This document shows, one piece after another, positions 34,303 through 43,340 of a stretch of 64,000 nt of DNA (position 1 is the stretch's first letter; each line of letters opens with the position of its first letter). Origin of the DNA: JABDQZ01 sp050049775 (GTDB taxonomy: Bacteria; Pseudomonadota; Gammaproteobacteria; Chromatiales; Chromatiaceae); assembly GCA_050049775.1 (NCBI GenBank), contig JASFVP010000007.1:1-64000 (forward strand). Reading direction: 5' to 3'. Under the pieces are notes generated by a model, which made no database searches, was not told where the DNA came from, and worked only from the letters and a program-made list of their open reading frames with translations. Position numbers and translations under genes: made by a program.

Positions 34303-34587
34303 TCAGGTTGGTTTGACAGTGCAGTCGCCAAGAATCTGCGCCTGGCAGGCCAGGCGGTCATGACGGCTGGCCATGTTTTCCTTGAGCACCTTCTCTTCCA
34401 GCACTGATGGTTCGGTCAGATTGTTCCAGCCCTCGGTAACGTGCATCATGCAGGTGCCGCAGTCGCCCTCACGGCAGCCATAGATGATGCCGGCGCCGAT
34501 TTTTTCCGAGACCTCGATAACTCGTGTACCGGCCGGCACATTGACTGTCTGTTCAATATCTTCAAATGTGATTTTTGCTTTAGCCAT
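34303..34587 (-). CDS. Plant-type [2Fe-2S] ferredoxin
   Basis: A 94-residue ferredoxin with the ligand loop CREGDCGTCMMHV (residues about 38-50) and the distal Cys in RLACQAQI. Ferredoxins of this sort occur in nif clusters as electron carriers. 25 bases from the FeSII-like gene. Confidence 0.85.
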   Translation of the reverse strand: MAKAKITFEDIEQTVNVPAGTRVIEVSEKIGAGIIYGCREGDCGTCMMHVTEGWNNLTEPSVLEEKVLKENMASRHDRLACQAQILGDCTVKPT

Positions 34588-34635
34588 TTGTTTTCACCCT
34601 AGTGTTAACGTTAAAAATTCTTTGTCACTCGCCGC

Positions 34636-35919
34636 CTAGGCGAGATCCGCGAAGTCGATGACTTCATTGTTCTGTGTCTTGCCGACCAGTGCCTCGGCGA
34701 TGCTGCGACCGAAGGTGCGGCATTCATCGAGTTCTTCCTCGGTCGGGATCAATTTGACGCGCAGGCCGCGTTTGGGAATGTTCATCTTCAGGCCGTGCAT
34801 ACGATCCTCGATCATGCGCACCGCCTCGCCGCTCCAGCCGTAGGAACCGAACGCACCACCGAGCTTGCCCTTGAGATTCACCACCGCCAGCGAAGACAGC
34901 AGGTCCCACACCGGTTTGACCGCATCGCCATTGATGGTCGGTGAACCGAACAGCAAGGCATCGGCCTCTTCGATGAGATCGACGAACGGCTCGGTCTCGC
35001 CGCCTTCCAGGTCGTACAGCGACACCCGCACGCCATCGATGTCAGATGCGCCGGTGCTGATCTCTTCAGCCATGCGCGCAGTATTGCCGTAGGAACTCAT
35101 GTAAAAGATGATCAACGAGTGATCGTCCGTGCCGACTTCGCGCGACAGGCTGGAGGTCGACAGTTCCCGATAATGCGTGATGTAACGCCGTGGCCGTTCA
35201 CGCAGGATCGGTCCATGGGTTGGTGCTATCTGGCGAATCTTGAGCGGCTCGATGAGTTTGAGCGCATCCATAACGTGTTTCTTGAACGGCCGCATGATGT
35301 GCGCGTAGTAATAATCAAACGAGAAACGAAAATCACCGACCTGGTCATTGAACAGGCGCTTGTCGCAAAAATGGCAACCGAACACATCGCCGGAAAACAG
35401 GATACCCTCCTCTTCCAGGTAGGTGCATTGCGTATCCGGCCAGTGCAGAAACGGCGTATGCAGGAAGCGCAAGGTGCGATCACCGATACTGACGAAGTCA
35501 TCGGTATTCACGGTGGTATATTCCAGCGTGTCGGCGCTTGGCTTGAGCAAGGCTTTCAGCATCGAGGTGGCGCGTTGCGAGATATACAGCTTGGCCTGTG
35601 GCGCACGCCGCATGAGTTCGGGCAAGGCGCCGGTATGGTCCGGTTCGAGGTGATTCAGCACAATCACCTTGATGTCACTGTAATCGACTTCGGATTCCAG
35701 CCGTGCGAAAAACTCGTCGCTGAAGTTTTCCTTGACGGTGTCAATCACCGCCACACCTTCACTACCCTTGATCAGATAGGAGTTGTAGGTGGTGCCGTTG
35801 GCGGTGCTCAGGATGATGTCAAAAGTACGCAGCGTCGGGTCAAGCGCACCGATCCAGAACACCCCGTCGGCAAACTCAACCGCATTGCGATGTTTTGATA
35901 CATCCAGTTCGTGTCTCAT
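34636..35919 (-). CDS. fprA: FprA-type A-type flavoprotein (flavodiiron)
   Basis: A 427-residue flavodiiron protein. N-terminal metallo-beta-lactamase domain with the di-iron motif LNHLEPDHTGALP (residues about 87-99), FLHWPDTQ, FSGDVFGCH and APTHGP; C-terminal flavodoxin domain from about residue 260 (IIFYMSSYGNTARMAEEI; FGSPTINGD). These enzymes reduce O2 or NO to harmless products with electrons from rubredoxin or a ferredoxin. In the nifB operon next to two [2Fe-2S] ferredoxins, O2 scavenging near nitrogenase is a fair inference. It overlaps the ArsC-like gene by four bases. Confidence 0.92.
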   Translation of the reverse strand: MRHELDVSKHRNAVEFADGVFWIGALDPTLRTFDIILSTANGTTYNSYLIKGSEGVAVIDTVKENFSDEFFARLESEVDYSDIKVIVLNHLEPDHTGALPELMRRAPQAKLYISQRATSMLKALLKPSADTLEYTTVNTDDFVSIGDRTLRFLHTPFLHWPDTQCTYLEEEGILFSGDVFGCHFCDKRLFNDQVGDFRFSFDYYYAHIMRPFKKHVMDALKLIEPLKIRQIAPTHGPILRERPRRYITHYRELSTSSLSREVGTDDHSLIIFYMSSYGNTARMAEEISTGASDIDGVRVSLYDLEGGETEPFVDLIEEADALLFGSPTINGDAVKPVWDLLSSLAVVNLKGKLGGAFGSYGWSGEAVRMIEDRMHGLKMNIPKRGLRVKLIPTEEELDECRTFGRSIAEALVGKTQNNEVIDFADLA

Positions 35920-36350
35920 GCCGGCGCCTCACAAATCGGTTCGTCCGACGCCATCGGGCAGGATTGCAAGTCCACGTCCGGCTCCAGCATGATGTTGAGA
36001 TGATCCAGCACCGGTCCGGTGGTAAAACCGGACTGTTTGATGTCACCGTATTGCAGCAACGGTCGGCAGATCAGCAAGGGATCGTTGATCATCAGTTCCA
36101 GCGCCTGTTGCTCGTTGAGCTTGTAGATATCGAGCTGCCCGGACTTGACCATGGGGGCGCTCTGGTTAAACCACTGCACGACCGGTTTGTCGGTAAAAAA
36201 CGGTCGCAGTTCATCCGCCGTCCAGGCATGCGTCAGCAAGTCACGGACTTCCAGCGTGAAACCATGGCTGTGCAGCAACTGTTTCTGTTGCCGGTTGCCG
36301 ACACAGCCGGGTTTCTCGTAGAACAGCAGATAGAACGGCAGATCACTCAC
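35916..36350 (-). CDS. Nitrogenase-associated ArsC/Spx-like protein
   Basis: A 144-residue thioredoxin-fold protein of the arsenate reductase superfamily: FYLLFYEKPGCVGNRQQKQLL at the start with a single Cys in the position of ArsC's catalytic Cys, then LSK-like TAWTADELRPFF and PLL-CRPLLQ. This branch is known as nitrogenase-associated protein and is not an arsenate reductase. GTG 36350 overlaps the previous stop (GTGA). Confidence 0.82.
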   Translation of the reverse strand: MSDLPFYLLFYEKPGCVGNRQQKQLLHSHGFTLEVRDLLTHAWTADELRPFFTDKPVVQWFNQSAPMVKSGQLDIYKLNEQQALELMINDPLLICRPLLQYGDIKQSGFTTGPVLDHLNIMLEPDVDLQSCPMASDEPICEAPA

Positions 36351-36562
36351 GGCTGTTCTTCGCGCGACATTTCGTATTGACACATGAGCAAAGCGGAATG
36401 ACGCCGCCATACCCGGTCAGGACAATGCAGCCAGTCCGGTTTCGGCATTTCCTGTCGGCCGGTCATTGCATCAGCCAGGCGATCAAAAGCATGCCGGACG
36501 CGACTGAACAGGGACTGCGGTTCCGCTAGATCGACAGGGTTGTGTGCGCTCGCAATAAACAT
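36347..36562 (-). CDS. Small unknown protein in the nifB operon
   Basis: A 71-residue basic protein with two Cys (LHCPDRVWRR, LLMCQYEM). Good AAGGAGT before ATG 36562 and coupling to the ArsC-like gene show that it is translated. Family not recognised. Confidence 0.65.
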   Translation of the reverse strand: MFIASAHNPVDLAEPQSLFSRVRHAFDRLADAMTGRQEMPKPDWLHCPDRVWRRHSALLMCQYEMSREEQP

Positions 36563-36574
36563 ATCACTTACTCC

Positions 36575-36853
36575 TTATCGAGCCTGCATTTCGGCCATGG
36601 CTTCGGCCATTTTTTCCGGTGGAATGCCGGTCAGCGAACCCGGCGGATTGGCCGCTTCGCCAAAAGCATTCAGGATTGCGCCTTCAATCGGGCAGATACT
36701 GACGCACTGGGCGTCGGCATGATCGCCTTCGCATTCGGTGCATTTTTTTGCATCGATTTTGAAATGCGGACGCGCTTCATAGATTGCCTGACTCGGGCAC
36801 AGTGGTTCACAGGCCCAGCAGTTGACACAACTTTCGATGATTTCATATGCCAT
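36575..36853 (-). CDS. fdxN: FdxN-type 2[4Fe-4S] ferredoxin
   Basis: A 92-residue ferredoxin: CVNCWACEPLCP then CTECEGDHADAQCVSICP. It sits 10 bases after nifB with a TGAGGAG site. FdxN beside nifB donates electrons for NifB cofactor synthesis in Azotobacter; the same role is inferred. It has a C-terminal helical extension with MAEAMAEMQ. Confidence 0.88.
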   Translation of the reverse strand: MAYEIIESCVNCWACEPLCPSQAIYEARPHFKIDAKKCTECEGDHADAQCVSICPIEGAILNAFGEAANPPGSLTGIPPEKMAEAMAEMQAR

Positions 36854-36863
36854 GCTGTTCTCC

Positions 36864-38372
36864 TCAGGCTCCGGCCTGTAACTGTTGCGCCGGTTTGTGC
36901 TTTTCCGGCAGACCGTTCTTGACCATCTCGGCATACACGGCAGCAACCGCATCTTCAATCGGCTCCATGGCGTGTTCACCATTCGGTTGAATGCCGGCTT
37001 CCTCAAGTTGCTCCCACGGCTCGTAACCGATCTTGGAACAGAGCACGGCTTCACAACCTTCCAGGGTGCGGATGGTCTTGCCCAGCACGCTCTCACCATC
37101 ACCGCAGGTGTCGCCGCCTTCGCAATACAATTCGACCTTGCGATGACCGATGAAACGCACGTCGGTCATGGAGGCTTCATACACCAGAAACTCCTTGGTA
37201 TGGCCGAAGTGCTGGTTGACGACACCGCCGCCACTGGTGGCCACGGCCATCAGCACCGGGCGTGCCTCTTTCTTGTTCACGCCAATGGAAGACAGCGAGA
37301 TGAAGCTCTCACCGGTCTTGTTGCGCTGGGCCTCCAGCGTGGCCAATGCCGCTGCCTGGTATTCCGCACGTTTTTCCATGGCCGCTTCATAGTCGATCTG
37401 CATCTCATCCACCTTGTCCATGGTGAACTCGTCGCCACGGTCCTCGCCAAGCAGGCCGACCGCATCGGCGCGACACTGGCGACAGTGGCGCATCATGTTC
37501 ATGTCGCCGGCACACTTGTCCTGCAGTTCCTGCAGTTCATCATGCGTCGGGCCTCGCTGACCCATGACACCATAGAAAGTGCCATGTTCGGCTTCGGCGA
37601 TCAGTGGCATGACGTTGTGCAGGAAAGCACCCTTGGCCTTGACGATCTTGCTGACCTCTTCGAGGTGTTCATCGTTGACGCCAGGGATCATGACCGAGTT
37701 GACCTTCACCAGAATGCCGCGATCTGTCAGCATCTGCAGACCCTTCTGCTGCTGCTCGATCAGAATCTTTGCGCCTTTCTTGCCCTTGATGCGGCGGTTG
37801 TTCCAGAAGATCCACGGATAGATCTTGGCGCCGATTTCCGGGTCCACGCAGTTGATGGTGATGGTGACGTGGTCGATGTTGTGCTTGCTCAGCTCTTCCA
37901 CATGCTCGGGCAAGGAAAGGCCGTTGGTGGAAACGCACAGCTTGATGTCCGGTGCTTTCTCGGACAGCTGACGGAAGGTGTCAAAGGTGCGTTCCGGGTT
38001 GGCCAGCGGATCGCCCGGGCCAGCAATGCCGAGCACGGTCATCTGCGGAATGTTGGCCGCAACAGCCATCACTTTCTTGACGGCCTGGTCCGGGTTCAGC
38101 AGTTCGGAAACCACACCGGGACGTGACTCGTTGGAGCAGTCGTACTTGCGGTTGCAGTAATGGCACTGGATGTTACAGGCCGGCGCAACGGCCACGTGCA
38201 TGCGCGCAAAGTGGTGATGCGCATCTTCCGAATAGCAGGGATGATCCTGCACTTTCTGGCGGATGTGTTCCGGCAGGTGCGACATCTGGTCGCTGTTGCT
38301 GCCACATCCGGAAGAACTGCAACCCCCGCCCGCATCACTGTCTGCTGTCTGACCAATCACTGTTAATTCCAT
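36864..38372 (-). CDS. nifB: NifB, radical SAM FeMo-co biosynthesis protein
   Basis: A 502-residue fusion: N-terminal radical SAM domain with the CNIQCHYC motif (Cys66, Cys70, Cys73) that makes the 8Fe-9S-C core NifB-co, and a C-terminal NifX-like cofactor-binding domain (from about residue 390; VATSGGGVVNQHFGHTKEF). ATG 38372 with GGGGAG upstream. First gene of an operon that runs to draG, with its own sigma54 promoter and two NifA sites. Confidence 0.97.
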   Translation of the reverse strand: MELTVIGQTADSDAGGGCSSSGCGSNSDQMSHLPEHIRQKVQDHPCYSEDAHHHFARMHVAVAPACNIQCHYCNRKYDCSNESRPGVVSELLNPDQAVKKVMAVAANIPQMTVLGIAGPGDPLANPERTFDTFRQLSEKAPDIKLCVSTNGLSLPEHVEELSKHNIDHVTITINCVDPEIGAKIYPWIFWNNRRIKGKKGAKILIEQQQKGLQMLTDRGILVKVNSVMIPGVNDEHLEEVSKIVKAKGAFLHNVMPLIAEAEHGTFYGVMGQRGPTHDELQELQDKCAGDMNMMRHCRQCRADAVGLLGEDRGDEFTMDKVDEMQIDYEAAMEKRAEYQAAALATLEAQRNKTGESFISLSSIGVNKKEARPVLMAVATSGGGVVNQHFGHTKEFLVYEASMTDVRFIGHRKVELYCEGGDTCGDGESVLGKTIRTLEGCEAVLCSKIGYEPWEQLEEAGIQPNGEHAMEPIEDAVAAVYAEMVKNGLPEKHKPAQQLQAGA

Positions 38373-38431
38373 CAATACTTCTCCCCGTATCCGCCCTGAA
38401 AAAGATCTGAAAAAACTTCTGAAGGCCTTAT

Positions 38432-38447
38432 TGCAAACAGCATGCCG
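38432..38447 (-). promoter_or_regulatory. sigma54 promoter of the nifB operon
   Basis: On the minus strand CGGCATGCTGTTTGCA: GG-N10-GC and a perfect TTGCA. Only the first base departs from TGGCA. Start point near 38421. Confidence 0.8.
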
Positions 38448-38508
38448 ACTTTTTACGCCGGCATTAGCTATTGATTTTTAAACGGAAATTACAGATGAAA
38501 AATGACTG

Positions 38509-38557
38509 TGTAGGCTAAGCAACAAAACAATCGGCTGCGGATGTGGGAAGTGCGACA
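38509..38557. promoter_or_regulatory. Two tandem NifA activator sites of nifB
   Basis: TGT-AGGCTAAGCA-ACA at 38509-38524 and TGT-GGGAAGTGCG-ACA at 38542-38557, both exact TGT-N10-ACA. They are 33 bases apart, centre to centre, about 95 and 128 bases before the start point. Confidence 0.78.
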
Positions 38558-38615
38558 GCTGTATACACAAGCGATGTGACGGTGGCAGTTGTGACAACGC
38601 CACCGTATGAACCAG

Positions 38616-40184
<1,569 letters not shown>

Positions 40185-40188
40185 CGCC

Positions 40189-41820
40189 CTAACCCGCCGT
40201 CACCGTATTGAAGGGCAGGCGCACGAACACGCGGCAGCCACCGAGAAAATTGGCGTCGATTTCGACACTGCCGTCATGACTGATGGCGACTTCCTGCGCC
40301 ATGGTCAGGCCCATGCCGGCATGCTTACCGGACTGCGTCCAGCCACAATAAAAAGGTTCGAATACCTTGAGACGCTGGCTCTCCGGCACACCGGGTCCGT
40401 TGTCCATGATTTCGATGATCAGCTCCTGACCATCAAGACGTGTCTCCAGACGGATTTCACGATACACCTGCTCGGTTTCATTGAGCGCCTGAATAGCATT
40501 GTCGATGAGATACTTGAACAGCCCGCGTAAGGCATTGGCGCGACCGTTGATCGACGGCAGAATGGTAGCCGGGCGCCAGTCGACCACCACACCGGAAGCC
40601 AGCAGGCTGTCAGTCGACAGCTTGAGTACTTCATGCAGGATTTCGTTGATGTTGACGCGCGTCTCCTGCTCGATCGCCGGACTCGGCAAGGCTGAGTGCA
40701 GGCTGTCCATGGCTTCGTCGCCGGTTTCCAGCGCCTGCTTCAGAATGGTCTGCAAACCGCTTTGTTCATTGTTTGATCCCGGTATCGCCAGCGCCGCCTT
40801 GATGACATTCAATGGCGCCTGCAATTTGAAAATAGCGCCGTAAATGGCTTCGCGCATGGTCTGCACCATCTGCTGTTCGGCCATGTTGGCGCGAATCATG
40901 TTAAGCCGCGCTTCGTTGATGCGCTTGCGACTTGAAGTAACTTCGTTGGCAATCAACAACAGATAACAACGCTGCTTGCCGGGGATGGTGAAATAGTTGC
41001 GCGCCGCTTCATCGAGTTCGGCGACATGCACACCGGAGCACGAAAACCAGCGCGGCGAGGCATTGCCGGGCGGGTCCAGGCGCACTTCAACATTGGTAAA
41101 GCCGTCACTGGCACGACACATGTTGTGTTGATCAAAACCGATCTGCTGTTGCAACGCATCCAGCAACAACATGGCCGGCTCGGAGCCGCGAAAATCACCC
41201 ATCAAGGCCTTGTAGGCATGGTTATCGAGCAGAACCTTGCGATCGGTCGATACCAGCGCCACCGCCATCGGTGCGACATTGAGTGCGGCCTCGGTCAGGT
41301 TGCGCTGAAATTTCAGGCGCTGTTCCAGTTGATGCATCTCGGAGATGTCGCGATGCATGCCGAGGTAGTAGGCAATTTCACCGGTGGCATTGAGCACCGG
41401 CGAAATGATCAGTTCCGCCAGGTATTCCTGCTTGTCCTTGCGATGATTGACCAGTGTACCGCGCCAGACGCGCTTGTCCTTGATGGTGCGCCACAGATCC
41501 TGGTACACCGACGCCGGTGTTGACTTGCACGACAGCACCGATTCGTTCTGGCCGACGACTTCGTCCTTGCCATAACCGGTCAGTTGTTCAAAGGCGCTGT
41601 TGACGTACAGGATGGTCGCGTCCGGATCGGCAATCGAGATCGCCACCGGCGCCTGCTGCACAATTTCGAGAAACAGTTTCGGCGGCAGAAAAGTCTTGAC
41701 GCTGAAGGCATCAAACAGCTCGATGATTTCCGCCGGCGTGCCGTCTGGCGGCGAATTCAGAAAGCGACTGATCGCATCAATCATTTCATCAGGGGTGGAG
41801 CTGGCTTTCTGCTGTCTCAT
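40189..41820 (-). CDS. nifL: NifL, redox/nitrogen-sensing antagonist of NifA
   Basis: A 543-residue protein. PAS1 (about 50-160; PVAISIADPDATILYVNSAF) should bind FAD as redox sensor, PAS2 follows (about 175-290), then a linker helix and a GHKL-type ATP-binding domain (IDNAIQALNETEQ, then IMDNGPGVPE and AGMGLTMAQEVAISHDG). The phospho-acceptor His of true kinases is not seen in the linker. NifL blocks NifA when oxygen or fixed nitrogen is plentiful. ATG 41820 has GAGG upstream. Confidence 0.95.
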   Translation of the reverse strand: MRQQKASSTPDEMIDAISRFLNSPPDGTPAEIIELFDAFSVKTFLPPKLFLEIVQQAPVAISIADPDATILYVNSAFEQLTGYGKDEVVGQNESVLSCKSTPASVYQDLWRTIKDKRVWRGTLVNHRKDKQEYLAELIISPVLNATGEIAYYLGMHRDISEMHQLEQRLKFQRNLTEAALNVAPMAVALVSTDRKVLLDNHAYKALMGDFRGSEPAMLLLDALQQQIGFDQHNMCRASDGFTNVEVRLDPPGNASPRWFSCSGVHVAELDEAARNYFTIPGKQRCYLLLIANEVTSSRKRINEARLNMIRANMAEQQMVQTMREAIYGAIFKLQAPLNVIKAALAIPGSNNEQSGLQTILKQALETGDEAMDSLHSALPSPAIEQETRVNINEILHEVLKLSTDSLLASGVVVDWRPATILPSINGRANALRGLFKYLIDNAIQALNETEQVYREIRLETRLDGQELIIEIMDNGPGVPESQRLKVFEPFYCGWTQSGKHAGMGLTMAQEVAISHDGSVEIDANFLGGCRVFVRLPFNTVTAG

Positions 41821-41855
41821 TTTGCGGCCTCGGCAAACAGATTCCAGCATGGTGT

Positions 41856-41871
41856 TGCAATATTGACGCCA
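41856..41871 (-). promoter_or_regulatory. sigma54 promoter of nifLA
   Basis: On the minus strand TGGCGTCAATATTGCA: TGGC and TTGCA at exact spacing. The start point would be near 41845, 25 bases before the nifL ATG. Confidence 0.75.
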
Positions 41872-41958
41872 AACATTCCGCCCGATGCAGCAAGGCATTG
41901 AAATACTGCAAAAATTCCTGCTTCTGGTGTTAACTGTGCGACAAGCTGCAACAAACAA

Positions 41959-42007
41959 TGTCGCAAACGCGACAAGCGCCGCGAAGATATTTGTCGCGTT
42001 TGCGACA
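41959..42007. promoter_or_regulatory. Two tandem NifA activator sites shared by nifLA and rnf
   Basis: TGT-CGCAAACGCG-ACA at 41959-41974 and TGT-CGCGTTTGCG-ACA at 41992-42007. Each is an almost perfect palindrome and the two are 33 bases apart, the same spacing as before nifB. They are about 121 and 154 bases from the nifLA start point. Confidence 0.82.
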
Positions 42008-42161
42008 TTTTAGTGCCTTGATGCAAACGCAAATGCCGGCATGCCTCACAACGGTGCCTGAATAACCTTTTGCACTGTCGCTCGATTCATCAAGTAATTC
42101 AGTATCCTACCAATGGATCACGACCTGCACAGCGATTGGGCCCGCCGCGGACACAATCCAT

Positions 42162-42177
42162 TGGCATATTTCTTGAG
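42162..42177 (+). promoter_or_regulatory. Candidate sigma54 promoter of rnf (imperfect)
   Basis: TGGCATATTTCTTGAG has a perfect -24 but GA instead of GC at -12. A second candidate, TGGATCACGACCTGCA at 42114-42129, has the GC but a weak -24. One of the two probably serves rnfA. Confidence 0.4.
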
Positions 42178-42212
42178 AGACTGCCTGCATCGCAACACAG
42201 ACGGCATGGCGC

Positions 42213-42791
42213 ATGGAATACATCCTGATCATTCTCTCAACAGCTCTGGTGAACAATGTTGTGCTGGTCAAATTCCTCGGCCTGTGCCCGCTTATGGGTG
42301 TGTCCAACAAACTCGACTCAGCACTGGGCATGGGCCTCGCCACCACCTTTGTGCTGACGCTGGCGGCGTTTGCCGGCTGGTTGCTGGAACACTTTGTATT
42401 GCAACCACTGGACCTCGGCTTCCTGCGTATCCTGACCTTTATCCTGGTCATCGCCGTGGTGGTGCAGTTCACCGAGATGGCGGTGCGCAAGACTTCGCCG
42501 GCGCTGTATCAGGTGCTGGGCATCTTCCTGCCGTTGATCACCACCAACTGCGCCGTGTTGGGTGTGGCCTTGCTCAATGTGCAGCAGGAAAACAGCTTCC
42601 TGGAAAGCCTGTTGTACGGCTTTGGCTCCGCCATCGGCTTCACCATGGTGCTGGTGATGTTCGCCGGTCTGCGCGAGCGCCTGGCGCTGGCCAATGTGCC
42701 GGTGGCGTTTCGCGGCTCGCCGATTGCGTTTGTGGTTGCCGGGCTGATGTCGCTGGCGTTCATGGGATTTGCCGGACTGACCAATCCGTAA
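42213..42791 (+). CDS. rnfA: Electron transport complex membrane subunit RnfA
   Basis: A 192-residue protein with six membrane helices (MEYILIILSTALVNNVVLVKFLG opening; LPLITTNCAVLGVAL with the Cys that helps hold the intramembrane Fe-S site together with RnfE). Rnf couples the sodium or proton gradient to ferredoxin reduction by NADH. First gene of rnfABCDGE-H. Confidence 0.96.
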   Translation: MEYILIILSTALVNNVVLVKFLGLCPLMGVSNKLDSALGMGLATTFVLTLAAFAGWLLEHFVLQPLDLGFLRILTFILVIAVVVQFTEMAVRKTSPALYQVLGIFLPLITTNCAVLGVALLNVQQENSFLESLLYGFGSAIGFTMVLVMFAGLRERLALANVPVAFRGSPIAFVVAGLMSLAFMGFAGLTNP

Positions 42792-42807
42792 ACAGGAGAT
42801 TGATGAC

Positions 42808-43338
42808 ATGCTCAGCGCAATTCTGATTATCACGTTACTGGGTCTGGTCATGGGCGGCATGCTCGGCGTCGCCGCCAGGTACCTGGCCGTTGAAGGCAAT
42901 CCGCTGCAGGCCGAGATCGAGGAATTGCTGCCCGGCTCACAATGCGGCCAGTGCGGTTATCCCGGTTGCGGACCGGCCGCCGCTGCGGTCGCCAACGGCG
43001 AAGCGCCGGTCACCATGTGTCCGCCCGGCGGTAAGGCGCTGGCCGAGTCACTGGCGGAAAAACTCGGTGTCAGCGTGGATCTTTCCGATGTCGAAGACAA
43101 GGCGCCGATGGTGGCCTTCATTCACGAAAACCTTTGCGTCGGTTGCACCAAGTGCTTCAAACGTTGCCCGACCGATGCGATTCTCGGCGGCCCGAAACAG
43201 ATACACGCGGTCTTCGCCGACGCCTGCACCGGTTGTGAAAAATGCTTTGATGTCTGCCCGACCGAGTGCATCGAAATGCGTACGGTACAGCCCAATCTGC
43301 AAACCTGGTATTGGCCGGAACCGGCCAGGGCGGCCTGA
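42808..43338 (+). CDS. rnfB: Electron transport complex ferredoxin subunit RnfB
   Basis: A 176-residue protein: N-terminal membrane anchor, a [4Fe-4S] motif CGQCGYPGC...C (residues about 46-72) and two ferredoxin motifs CVGCTKCFKRCP and CTGCEKCFDVCP. It is the entry or exit point for ferredoxin electrons. Good AGGAG site before ATG 42808. Confidence 0.96.
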   Translation: MLSAILIITLLGLVMGGMLGVAARYLAVEGNPLQAEIEELLPGSQCGQCGYPGCGPAAAAVANGEAPVTMCPPGGKALAESLAEKLGVSVDLSDVEDKAPMVAFIHENLCVGCTKCFKRCPTDAILGGPKQIHAVFADACTGCEKCFDVCPTECIEMRTVQPNLQTWYWPEPARAA

Positions 43339-43340
43339 TT

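Larger units (their letters stand above)
41821..42212. promoter_or_regulatory. Divergent control region nifLA / rnf
   Basis: A 392-base gap between divergent operons. It holds a minus-strand sigma54 promoter for nifLA, a pair of NifA sites in the middle, and candidate promoters for rnfA. No further gene is seen; frames through the gap extend real genes only. Confidence 0.7.

Noticed and set aside
36885..38126. 413-codon plus-strand open frame opposite nifB
   Set aside because: Antisense shadow of nifB caused by codon bias; nifB is certain.
42107..42899. Minus-strand frames across rnfA and its promoter
   Set aside because: Antisense shadows of rnfA/rnfB, with low-complexity protein and no ribosome site.
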